This document shows, one piece after another, positions 48,199 to 57,700 of a DNA stretch of 64,000 nt. Location: NCBI RefSeq assembly GCF_009905545.1, contig NZ_JAAALB010000019.1, forward strand, positions 1 through 64,000, in the 5' to 3' direction. Position 1 is the stretch's first letter, and every line of letters begins with the position of its first letter. The notes under the pieces are model-generated. The model saw only the letters and a list, made by a program, of their open reading frames with translations, was not told where the DNA came from and ran no database searches. Position numbers and translations under genes: made by a program. Source of the DNA: Cellulophaga sp. BC115SP. Its GTDB lineage: Bacteria; Bacteroidota; Bacteroidia; Cytophagales; Spirosomataceae.

Positions 48199-49608
48199 AT
48201 GAACAGACGTCATTTTATCAAAAACAGCTCATTAGCAGGTCTTGGATTAGCCTTTTATTCAAACACCTCTTATGGTGCAACCGACTTCCCAGTTGTACGT
48301 GTTAGCGCCGACAAAAGAAATTTTTCGAGTCCAGCAGTAGAAGAAACGATTACTAGACTCAAATCAAAAATCAAAGATCCAGAATTAGCTTGGTTATTTG
48401 AAAACTGTTTTCCCAATACTTTGGATACAACCGTTCATTACAAAGTTGAAAACGGTAAGCCTGATACCTTTGTGATTACAGGAGATATTGATGCCATGTG
48501 GTTGCGTGACAGTACTGCCCAAGTATGGCCATACTTACCTCTTGCCAAAAAAAATGAAGATATTCGCAAATTGTTGGAAGGAGTCGTTCGTCGTCAAGCA
48601 AAATGTTTATTAATCGACCCTTATGCCAACGCCTTCTATGCCGAAAAAGGCAATAGCGAGTGGACCAAAGATTTAACGGATATGAAGCCCGAACTCCACG
48701 AGCGTAAGTGGGAATTAGATTCTGTTTGTTACACCATCCGTTTGGCATATCATTATTGGAAAACCACAGGCGACACCTCTGTATTTGATGCAGATTGGTC
48801 AAAAGCGATGAAAGGCGTTTTGAGAATTTGTAAAGAACAACAACGTAAAAATAGCAGAGGAAGCTACAAATTTGGACGTAATACTTTCTGGTCTACAGAT
48901 ACAGTACCGGGCAATGGTTATGGCAATCCAACCAAGCCTATTGGTATGATTCATAGCATTTTCCGTCCATCTGATGATGCTACGATTTTTCCATTTTATA
49001 CTCCTGCCAACCTTTTTGCAGTTGTATCTTTTAAACAATTAGGAGAAATCGCTGAAACAGTTTTGAAAGATGCAGCATTTGCTCAAGAGTGTAAAGCCCT
49101 ATCTGCTGAAGTCAAAAAAGCAATTCAAGAATATGCCATTTATAACCATCCAACTTTTGGTAAAATATATGCCTTGGAAGTAGACGGATTTGGCAACCAT
49201 TTGTTACAAGACGATGCCAATGTACCAAATTTACTTGGCTTGCCATATTTGGGTGCGGTGGACGTAAACGACCCTATTTATCAAAATACAAGAAAATTTG
49301 TATTGAGTTCATTCAACCCTTATTTCTTCAAAGGAAAAGCAGCTGAAGGAATTGGTAGTCCTCATACCTTAGTTGACAACATTTGGCATATTGGTTTGGT
49401 GATGCGTGCCATGACATCTACAAATGACCAAGAAATTGCGGCTCAATTGAAAATGATTAAAAATACACACGCTGGCACTGGTTTTATGCACGAGTCTTTT
49501 GACAAAGACGATTCGTCGAAATTTACAAGAAAATGGTTTGCTTGGGCGAATACTCTTTTTGGCGAATTGATTTTAAAAATTGAAAAGGAAAGACCGCATT
49601 TATTGTAG
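48199..49608 (+). CDS. GH125 exo-alpha-1,6-mannosidase (metal-independent), Tat-exported
   Basis: 469 residues. The N-terminus MNRRHFIKNSSLAGLGLAFY is a twin-arginine signal (RRxFIK). The mature enzyme has the GH125 (former DUF1237) features: FPNTLDTTV, TGDIDAMWLRDSTAQVWPYL (catalytic acid region), TGLYSIFRPSDDA-like IHSIFRPSDDATIFPFY, and HESFDKDDSSKFTRKWFAWA near the end. It releases mannose from alpha-1,6-mannosides with inversion. Folding in the cytoplasm before export fits the Tat signal. The gene is alone and ends at element E, convergent with the transglutaminase. Confidence 0.92.
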   Translation: MNRRHFIKNSSLAGLGLAFYSNTSYGATDFPVVRVSADKRNFSSPAVEETITRLKSKIKDPELAWLFENCFPNTLDTTVHYKVENGKPDTFVITGDIDAMWLRDSTAQVWPYLPLAKKNEDIRKLLEGVVRRQAKCLLIDPYANAFYAEKGNSEWTKDLTDMKPELHERKWELDSVCYTIRLAYHYWKTTGDTSVFDADWSKAMKGVLRICKEQQRKNSRGSYKFGRNTFWSTDTVPGNGYGNPTKPIGMIHSIFRPSDDATIFPFYTPANLFAVVSFKQLGEIAETVLKDAAFAQECKALSAEVKKAIQEYAIYNHPTFGKIYALEVDGFGNHLLQDDANVPNLLGLPYLGAVDVNDPIYQNTRKFVLSSFNPYFFKGKAAEGIGSPHTLVDNIWHIGLVMRAMTSTNDQEIAAQLKMIKNTHAGTGFMHESFDKDDSSKFTRKWFAWANTLFGELILKIEKERPHLL

Positions 49609-49855
49609 AACTATTGAGTGATTGATGATTGAACGATTTAGTGATTTTTCTTTATAGATTTAATGGATAGAGACTTTCTACTTTAGATCTAAAAAAGTCA
49701 CTCAAAAATAAAGAATCAAAAACGGCGTTCGAAAATAGTATTTCGAACGCCGTTTTTAATATTAAAATTTATGATAAAACCCCTTTAGACACAACGCACT
49801 GTGTCTCTACCGCCTACATACAAATTTTAAAACAATCACTCAATTCGGAATACTT
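49609..49855. repeat. nested-palindrome element E with terminator core
   Basis: Outer arm ATTGAGTGATTGATGATTG, core with perfect 17-bp arms AAAAACGGCGTTCGAAA (49718-49734) / TTTCGAACGCCGTTTTT (49741-49757), inverted arm AGACACAACGCACTGTG.. at 49787-49810, and outer AACAATCACTCAATTCGG. It lies between convergent genes. Confidence 0.7.
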
Positions 49856-49861
49856 CAGATT

Positions 49862-50647
49862 TTATACCTGTTCAACCCAGACCTTCATGTTTAGTAATTC
49901 AGAACTTCCAAATTGCGTAATCAATGCCACATCAGTGGCATCTCTTCCATAGGCAATAACAATTCTTCCGCCCGTAGTACAATCCTGAACTGCATCAAAA
50001 GCGTACCATTTACCGCCCAAATACACCTCAAACCAAGCGTGCAAATCTATAAATTTCAATTCCTTCACATAGCCAACCACCATTCTCGAAGGGATATTGA
50101 TACTTCTACAAAGAGATATAGCTAAATGTGTGAAATCACGACAAACGCCTTTTTTCAAATCCAAAATATCTAAGGCAGTTGTACTAGATTCTGTCACACC
50201 ATATTCGTAAGCAATATTCTGATGAATCCATTCACTAATGGCTGTAACTTGCTCATAACCAGACCATATTTTCTTGGTAATATCAACAGCCAATCTACCG
50301 ATCACAGGGCTATCTGACTGGCAATATCTACTTGGAAACAAAAATTGTAGGGTATCACTCGGAAGGTTTTCAATGAGAACATAAGCAGCTTGAGAATTCA
50401 CATCAACATTATCATCAACCTCTGCCACTACTTCCGAACGAATAGTTACTGTGCCAACGGGAAGTAACATACGTTGACATACATTTCCAAACGAGTCTAT
50501 GTACTCTACGATGGGTGTATAGGGACTCAGAATTAGCCTATCTTCCTGTATGAATTGTCCTTCAGTACTGCGAGGGCGCAACATGGTAACGACAGGTGTG
50601 GGCTCTTTAATTTGGTAAATAAACTCTGCTCCCGCTGATAATTTCAT
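49862..50647 (-). CDS. transglutaminase-like cysteine-protease family protein
   Basis: 261 residues, cytoplasmic. N-terminal beta domain (1-120), then the transglutaminase core with catalytic triad C169 (KGVCRDFTHL), H203 (DLHAWFEVYL) and D218 (WYAFDAVQD). Such proteins in bacteria are often peptidase-like rather than cross-linking enzymes; substrate unknown. Monocistronic, convergent with GH125. Confidence 0.9.
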   Translation of the reverse strand: MKLSAGAEFIYQIKEPTPVVTMLRPRSTEGQFIQEDRLILSPYTPIVEYIDSFGNVCQRMLLPVGTVTIRSEVVAEVDDNVDVNSQAAYVLIENLPSDTLQFLFPSRYCQSDSPVIGRLAVDITKKIWSGYEQVTAISEWIHQNIAYEYGVTESSTTALDILDLKKGVCRDFTHLAISLCRSINIPSRMVVGYVKELKFIDLHAWFEVYLGGKWYAFDAVQDCTTGGRIVIAYGRDATDVALITQFGSSELLNMKVWVEQV

Positions 50648-50933
50648 GAATAAGTTGTGTATTAGACGTGTTGATGTATGACCTATCCAAATTTGTGGTG
50701 AAATTTTGATAGGTTTATAAGGCTCTTCTACCTAAAAGAAGTAATATTGAGGGATTAGCTCGTAAACAAATATAGCTAAAAATAAGGGTTATCTGAACTT
50801 GTTTTAGCTTTATTTCGTCGAAATATTAAACCTTAGTTATCATTTCACACCATAATTAAAGTAATTTTCAAAATCAAATGGGAAGAATTGGCATTTGATA
50901 AACGCCAACTCATAAGATTCGATATTTCATACT

Positions 50934-51698
50934 ATGACAAACTGGAATTTGCAGGGTAAAAAAGCCCTTATTACAGGTGGCACAAAAGGCATAGGAAAAG
51001 CCACCGCCACTGAGTTTTTGAAGCTTGGCGCACAGGTTCTTATCATTGCAAGAAATGGCGATGAAATCCAAGAATGTATCAAAGAATGGAGCACTTTAGG
51101 TTTTGAAGCGCAAGGAATCGCAGCAGATGTAACCCAATCCGAAGAGCGTGAATTGTATATTTTCCCTATTTTAAAAGAATGGGGCTCTCTTGATATTCTG
51201 GTGAATAATGTGGGTACCAATATCCGAAAAGAATTCACGGAATATGAGCCAGAAGAAATTCAAAAGGTATTTGAAACCAATCTTTTTAGCGCCATCGCTA
51301 TGACGCGACTATGTTTTGAGTTTTTGGAAAAAGGTCAGGATGCTAGTGTGATTAATGTAAGTTCTGTAGCAGCGTCAGTGGATGTTGCTTCTGGTACTCC
51401 TTATGGTATGACAAAAGCAGCTGAACTACAATTTACCAGAAATTTGGCAGTAGAATGGGCAAAGTATGGCATTCGTGTAAACGCTGTTTCGCCATGGTAC
51501 ACCAAAACACCCTTGACCGTTCCGGTGCTCTCTCAACCTGATAGACTCAAAAAAATTCTGGATAGAACTCCCCTGAATCGTGTTGCAGAACCCGAAGAGG
51601 TAGCTTCTGCAATTGCCTTTTTCGCCATGCCTGTTTCATCCTATATCACAGGACAGAATTTGGCTGTAGATGGTGGATTTTTAGCCAAAGGACTCTGA
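50934..51698 (+). CDS. SDR family oxidoreductase (tropinone-reductase-like)
   Basis: 254 residues. TGGTKGIGKA (Rossmann), LVNNVGTN (variant NNAG), INVSSVAAS (Ser) and PYGMTKAAELQF (Tyr-x3-Lys). The C-terminus SSYITGQNLAVDGGFLAKG is standard. The layout resembles tropinone reductase/glucose-dehydrogenase-type SDRs, but the substrate cannot be named. NAD(P)-dependent, cytoplasmic. The repeat arm GAGTTTTGAGTGATGAGTT starts 3 bp after its stop codon. Confidence 0.88.
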   Translation: MTNWNLQGKKALITGGTKGIGKATATEFLKLGAQVLIIARNGDEIQECIKEWSTLGFEAQGIAADVTQSEERELYIFPILKEWGSLDILVNNVGTNIRKEFTEYEPEEIQKVFETNLFSAIAMTRLCFEFLEKGQDASVINVSSVAASVDVASGTPYGMTKAAELQFTRNLAVEWAKYGIRVNAVSPWYTKTPLTVPVLSQPDRLKKILDRTPLNRVAEPEEVASAIAFFAMPVSSYITGQNLAVDGGFLAKGL

Positions 51699-51753
51699 GC
51701 GAGTTTTGAGTGATGAGTTTGGAGTGATGAATTATATCTTGTCCTTTATAAAA

Positions 51754-51809
51754 GCGCCGTAGGTACGACAGAAAACTAACTCTATTAAAGACTGTCGCTC
51801 CTACGGTGC
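51754..51809. repeat. inverted repeat GCGCCGTAGG..CGACAG
   Basis: Arms GCGCCGTAGGTACGACAG (51754-51771) and CTGTCGCTCCTACGGTGC (51792-51809), three mismatches. It lies downstream of the SDR gene and may act as its terminator. Confidence 0.5.
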
Positions 51810-51870
51810 GGATAAAAAATTGGTTACTGAAAAAAACTCTATTTTGTGTAATTGATAAAGTTAATTAATT

Positions 51871-52801
51871 GAAGTCATCTTGACTTTTTGATTTTCTTCA
51901 TTGAGATGATAATAAAAGCTATAAAGTGAAATCCTATCCAACTTGAAAGGGTTGTGTTAAATCGATTTAACAAAGACCTGTAACTATCTATTCATGCGTT
52001 AGTTCTTTCAATAGAGTATCTTTCTTATAGAGATCTTCGTCAATAGCGCTAGACACATTATCGCCAGTAGTGTTCCTTCTGTTGGGAGCAATATTGGCGA
52101 TAATGTTTTTTTGATGGCATAATTGATGTAAACTTTCCGCATCAAATCGCAGCGGCGAACCACCCAGCGTCGGCATTCATAAATAGTCCACCAACTGAAA
52201 TAGTAGCGTCTTCTAAAACCTTAGTGAGTTCTCCAAAAGTGTTCTCAATGTTAAATAAATCATTGCGATTACCTGAAACTAGCGTTGACATAGCCAATGC
52301 AAGTCATTGTTTATCAGTCAAGTAAAGTGCATCAGTAGTTTTTCTCTTCTTTCTACCTTGATAAGCAATCTCTTCGCCACCTCGAATACATGACGAATGA
52401 CTTCCATCTAAATTTACCAATGAAAGGTCGAAAGAAGACTTGTATTTTTTTAAAAGTTCTATCCAACACTTTTTCCAAATACCTTCCTTGCACCAACGGC
52501 GATAATGTCCGAAAACAGTTTTATAATGAAGAGCACGAGTGCTAAATAGGCTTTTGACAGGTAATAAATGCCATTGAATTCCGCTTTTTAACTTATAAAG
52601 AATACAGTTAATTATTTCACAAAGAGGCACTTGTGGCTTAAATCCTCGTTTTCTTTCAGGTAAATAACTAATTTTTTCTGATTCTATTATATCTTTGCTG
52701 AGTACGTAGTACATAAAAAGGTTGCTTGGTATGGTTCGCAAAACAAATATCGGCAACCTTTTTTATTTCTATGTAATGCTACCAAAAGTCAAGATGACTT
52801 C
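51871..52801 (-). mobile_element. IS5-family insertion sequence, decayed (931 bp)
   Basis: The ends are perfect 18-bp inverted repeats GAAGTCATCTTGACTTTT (51871-51888) and AAAAGTCAAGATGACTTC (52784-52801), each flanked by ATT (51868-51870 and 52802-52804), a 3-bp target duplication as made by IS5-family elements. The interior carries a disrupted transposase on the minus strand. The element is therefore immobile on its own but its ends are intact. Confidence 0.85.
51875..52756 (-). pseudogene. IS5-family transposase pseudogene
   Basis: N-terminal open part (52304-52756) starts MPIFVLRTIPS or, better, at Met15 (52714, MYYVLSKDIIESEKISYLPE). It has the DUF4096-like segment GIQWHLLPV, then GHYRRWCKEGIWKKCW and NLDGSH (the first catalytic Asp). 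An in-frame TGA at 52304-52306 interrupts it; reading on gives LAMSTLVSGNRNDLF and NADAG (the second Asp). A frameshift near 52150 leads to the frame with NIIANIAPNRRN, another near 52030 restores YSIERTNA, where the usual Trp codon is a stop (TGA), then IDSYRSLLNRFNTT. At least four lesions; not functional. Confidence 0.85.
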
Positions 52802-52887
52802 ATTCTTACTTTCACTTAAAAAATGGTAATTTACAGAGTCATTCCTAAAATCACGCAAATTCTAAACTTAATTTAAGATATACTGGT

Positions 52888-54528
52888 ATGAAAAAAAGCA
52901 TTTTCTACACGCTAATTACTTTATCAATACTTTCATGTCAGAAAAAGCAGGAGGAGCAACATTCTAATGCTCCAAAAGATTCTCAAGAAGTCTCCACACA
53001 AAAAACTCTCCAAAAGCCTGAAGGAATTACTTTTCAGGTAGATGATGTTACATTGGCAAAAAACTTTCTGAAAGAGCTTCCTGCTCACAAGGCATTTCAT
53101 ATCTCAGTAGGTAAGGAACTACTTTTTTATCCCGAAGAACAAAAAGCTTACCATGTTATACCTGCTCAAGAAAACGGTTTTGTAAGTACAATTCAGTATT
53201 GTTATGATCAACATCGTCCATTAGTCCTTTCACCTGATGCCATCTGGACGACAATTTGTCAAGGAGTTTCCTATCACATAAATGAAAACTACAGTTCTTT
53301 AAAGGGAAAATTATTTGAGAAAAATAAGCCCAAAATCCTTTCAATCCGTAACGATAGTCTTGAATTTGGAGCAAAGCACTGGAATATTTTTATAAATGAT
53401 ATTTCAAATGAGACTCGCAAATACACAAAACAGGATTATTACTCTTTTTTTGTTGGTGATTACTCTACCACAACGCCCGTCATCAAAACAGCTTATCAAA
53501 TTGCCTTGCTTAACTCTTATAAAAAAGGCTTTGATTACATCGCTGAAACAGGATGTGGCATTCCTTCTATTACGATAACAGGAACGAAGGAAGATTGGGA
53601 AAAAATCCAACAGAAAATTCAACTCCTCGATCAGATTGGCTTAGAAGATTGGCGCCATGAACTATCTCCAATTATTGAAGAGTTTAAGTTGGCAAGTCAA
53701 GGTAAAATTCACCAAGAGTTTTGGCGGAATATCTACAAAAATGCGACAGAGTATAATAGATTCTATATTTCGGGGTGGATGATTAAGCTGTTTCCATATA
53801 TTAAACAGATGGAGGAAAGCACTCAAAGAAATGCTAATGGCGAGACAATCACCAAAGAAATATTAAAAAAGAATCCCTTTCTCAAAGATGACTTGTATTT
53901 GAAGTCTACCTTAAGTACAGATAATTTCCCTTCTGGAGTCTTGAAGGTGCCTATTACTTGGGAAAATCATTATAAAAAAACAAATACGAAACTTGAGTTG
54001 TGTGCTGGTTTTTTGGGTATATCTCAGTTTCAAGATAAATCTTTGGAACCCCTGATTTCGTGGGTGGTAGCAAGTACAAAAGACGAAAAAACATCTTTCG
54101 AATATAATGCAGTCGACTATTCGATGGTACATCGTGAAAATGATTGGTCGCCCAATTTTGCGAGCTATGTAATTGATTCTGCCATCTATGATTATAAAAC
54201 CAATGCCACAACCTCAAAGAGCTTAGCCTATATCAAAACATATCTGCTCACCTCTATGGCAAATGACTCTAAATGGCATTCCGTCAAATTAGAGCATGAT
54301 ACCTTAAAAATAGAAATTCTAGTCAACGGAAAAGTTGGAGAAGTTTCGTTTTCAAAAACTAAGAATCCTACATTGAATCAATTTTTATATCAAACCTTAC
54401 GAAAACTACCCGCACCTTGGCTACCTGCCCGAGCTACGATAGATGCCGTTATTGAATTAATGGAAGATGAGAATCTTTCTCGAAAAAAGATTCGAGTAAA
54501 CAGCCTCGTTGAAATTCCTTTTCAATAA
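52888..54528 (+). CDS. DUF4419 lipoprotein
   Basis: 546 residues. A lipoprotein signal ends at the lipobox SILSC (Cys17). The mature part (about 40-545) matches DUF4419: FHISVGKELLFYPEEQKAYH, LSPDAIWTTICQGVSYHINE, and GCGIPSITITGTKEDWEKI as the most recognisable block, plus SGWMIKLFPYIK and ELCAGFLGISQFQD. DUF4419 is widespread in fungi and bacteria but its function is not known; no catalytic triad is obvious. It lies right beside the IS5 remnant and upstream of the HTCS gene, with a separate 235-bp gap on that side holding nothing recognised. Confidence 0.82.
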   Translation: MKKSIFYTLITLSILSCQKKQEEQHSNAPKDSQEVSTQKTLQKPEGITFQVDDVTLAKNFLKELPAHKAFHISVGKELLFYPEEQKAYHVIPAQENGFVSTIQYCYDQHRPLVLSPDAIWTTICQGVSYHINENYSSLKGKLFEKNKPKILSIRNDSLEFGAKHWNIFINDISNETRKYTKQDYYSFFVGDYSTTTPVIKTAYQIALLNSYKKGFDYIAETGCGIPSITITGTKEDWEKIQQKIQLLDQIGLEDWRHELSPIIEEFKLASQGKIHQEFWRNIYKNATEYNRFYISGWMIKLFPYIKQMEESTQRNANGETITKEILKKNPFLKDDLYLKSTLSTDNFPSGVLKVPITWENHYKKTNTKLELCAGFLGISQFQDKSLEPLISWVVASTKDEKTSFEYNAVDYSMVHRENDWSPNFASYVIDSAIYDYKTNATTSKSLAYIKTYLLTSMANDSKWHSVKLEHDTLKIEILVNGKVGEVSFSKTKNPTLNQFLYQTLRKLPAPWLPARATIDAVIELMEDENLSRKKIRVNSLVEIPFQ

Positions 54529-54751
54529 GGTGACCATTCATGTTTTCAAGGCTTAGATAACATCATCTCAGTTCATCTAAATGTATATTCTTGGTAATAA
54601 GCGATTGTCGAAAGTATAGTTATTAGTGCGCAAATTGGGTTAAAGACTAAGCCTCAAATAGGCTGACCGATAAGTAATGGTTGGGGATTACTCATTAAGG
54701 AAGAATCAATAAATTACCATTGGGATAGCATCTTTTCGGGAAAAACTCTTT

Positions 54752-54759
54752 TATTTTTG
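54752..54759 (+). promoter_or_regulatory. -7 box of HTCS gene, implies leaderless mRNA
   Basis: TATTTTTG fits TAnnTTTG and ends 4 bp before the ATG at 54764. The signal peptide begins at that ATG, so the start codon would be at or within a few bases of the 5' end. The -33 box is poor. Confidence 0.35.
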
Positions 54760-54763
54760 TACT

Positions 54764-57700
54764 ATGAAAATATTCTGGTACTTATTTCTGTTCTTTTCCA
54801 CTAACTCCATTGCTCAATTTTCTCAAAATACTAAAGCTTTAAAATACAGCACTAAAGATGGTTTGTCTTTTGGGATTGTCAACTCTATTGTGCAGGACAA
54901 CAATGGCTTTATGTGGATTGCCACCGACGATGGTCTCAATCGTTTCGATGGTATTTCTTTTCGTGTTTTTCGCCATGATTCCGAAGAGAAATTTAGTTTA
55001 CCAGGCAATTACATCAATACCGTTTTCAAGGATTCTCATGGTCAACTTTGGATTACTTCCCGAAAAGGACTCCTAAAATTTGATGCTTCACAAGAACATT
55101 TCTATCCTCAATCGCTCTACAATGGCAAAAATATGGATGAGGATATTAGCTCGATTTCTGAAGCAAAAAATGGCAATCTCTGGATTTCGTCTTCTTTACA
55201 TGGAGTATTTAATTTTAACCCTCAGACAGGAAAAACGCTTAACTATCGCATGACCAACACGACGGGGATGCGTAGCAATACCATTTTAGTCACCCTAGAA
55301 GACTCCCAAGGACTTGTTTGGCTTGGCTCGCATACCAATGGGATAAATGTTTTTCAACAGAACAATAATAAACTACGTCCCTACTCCATCAAAAACATAG
55401 AACTACTCAATAATTTTCGCATTAACAGCATTTTTGAGGATTCCAACCATCAAATTTGGTTAGCAACTTTTGATGGGATTTACTTTTTTGACAGAAAATC
55501 CAATAGTATTTCGAAAGTAGGTTTTACTAATTTTTCGAGTAATAAAGTCTTCATATCATTATTGGAAGACAAGCAAAAAAATCTGTACATCGGCGTTCAA
55601 GATGGCGGATTATATCAAATCAAAATACAACCCAATTACCCCCAAATCGCTGCATTACCCATTCAGGTGGTTAAAGAACCTAATGGAGTACTAACCCAAC
55701 GTTCAGTACAATGTTTGTATGCCGACAAAGACCAAAATATCTGGCTTGGAACTTATGGCGAAGGCATTATGATGCTTAATCATAGTCCGCAACGTTTTTT
55801 ACAGTTTCAGAAAAAAATTACCACACAAAATACTGAAAGCTGGCTTCGCTACTACGGTATGACTGCCGACCATGAGGGAAATCTTTGGCTCGGAACTGAC
55901 GGTGATGGTATTTACAAAACTACCCACGAAGGAAAAACCCTCAAGCATTATGTTGCCAGTAAAGCCAAAGGAAGCCTGACCAATAATGCTATTTTATCGG
56001 CATTCAATGACAGTAAAAATAACCTTTGGTTTGGTTCTTATGCTGGTGGATTATACCGCTACGACCCTCGTACCGATAGTTTTATCAATTACAAACATAT
56101 TGCCACCGACCCCAACAGCATCGGCGCCAACGACGTCAGAGTAATCTTTGAAGATGCTCAAAAAAACATTTGGATTGGCACAAATGGCGGCGGATTCAGT
56201 CGATTTAATCCTCAAAATCAAACCTTTACCAACTACAGCAGTAAACTTCGCAACTTTGATTCGAACGATGTACGCGCTATTGCCCAAGACCATCGAGGTA
56301 ATTTGCTCATTGGTACTTACGGCATGGGGGTTATCCAATTTAACCCACAGACCCAGAAATCTACGCAACTGCTCAAGGATGTTCTTCCATCGGGCGTTGT
56401 ATTGAGTCTAGCTTATCACCCCAATAATGGATTATGGATAGGTACACAAGAAATAGGACTGATTCGTTATCAATTTGACTCCAATACTTATACCAGATTT
56501 ACAGAAAAAAATGGTCTGAGTAGCAATACTATCCTGTCGATCAAAGCGCTACCTAATCAGCAAATTTGGGTTAGCACCAATGCAGGTATCTCAAAAATCG
56601 ATGCTAAAACCAACAAGATTTATAATTATGATAGAAAAGATGGGCTCCAAAACGGGCAATTCAATGGTGGGTCAGTTTTGTATGAGCCCCGCAAAGGATT
56701 TTTATGTTTTGGAGGAACCGAAGGTTGGAATCTTTTTTATCCCAAAAATATCGATGTTCTTACCTATCAGCCTAATGTGTTAATTACGGGTATTCAGCTA
56801 TACGGAAAAGACATTGACCAAAGTGGCGTGCCTCAGCGAGAATTTATTCCTTTTGACAATCAAAATCCTGATGCGAAAGTAGAATTACAACCCAATCAAT
56901 CAGTTTTTTCGATTCAATATGGCGCTATCAACTATTCGTATCCAGACGAAAGCTACTTTGCTTATCAGCTTGAAGGACTAGATAATGATTGGAACTATGC
57001 TGGAAAACAAAAATCTGCTACGTATCGCTATCTCGAACCTGGGCACTATGTATTTAAGGTAAAAGTGGCGAACAAAGACCGTGTTTGGTCTGACAAAATT
57101 GCCTCTATCAATTTAGTAATTTTACCCCCTTGGTACAAAACATGGTGGGCATATTTGATTTATTTGGGCATTATAGCTTCTGCTATTTATTACTATCAAC
57201 GCTATCGACAAAATCAGGCAGAATTGAAATACCAAATTCGGGTAGCAAAAATTGAAGCCGAAAAAGAGAAAGAGTTAAATGAGAAAAAGCTTTCGTTTTT
57301 TACACAAATATCACACGAGTTTCGAACACCCCTGACCTTAATCATTAACCCAATTAAGGAGCTACTGAAAGATGAAAGTCAAGATACGAATAGCTTGCAA
57401 TTGGTGTATCGGAATGCAAGAAGACTATTGAGTTTGGTAGACCAATTATTACTATTTCGAAAAGCAGAAGCTGAAAGAGACCATCTCAAGGTATCCTTAT
57501 TAAATGTCAAAGAATTGGCAGAGGAGGTATTTTTATGCTTCACATATCAGGCAAAAGAAAAAAACCTCCATTATGATTTTGTTTGTACAGATGAACAATT
57601 GGAGATTTATGGCGATAAAGAAAAGTTAGAAATTGCACTTTTTAACCTTATTTCTAATGCCATTAAATTTACGCCAATGGACGGTGCTGTTTCTGTCAGC

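Noticed and set aside
56051-56368. 105-aa minus-strand frame inside the HTCS gene, and similar antisense frames in susC, GH20 and ccoNO
   Set aside because: Shadow frames caused by codon bias in the strongly supported genes on the other strand.
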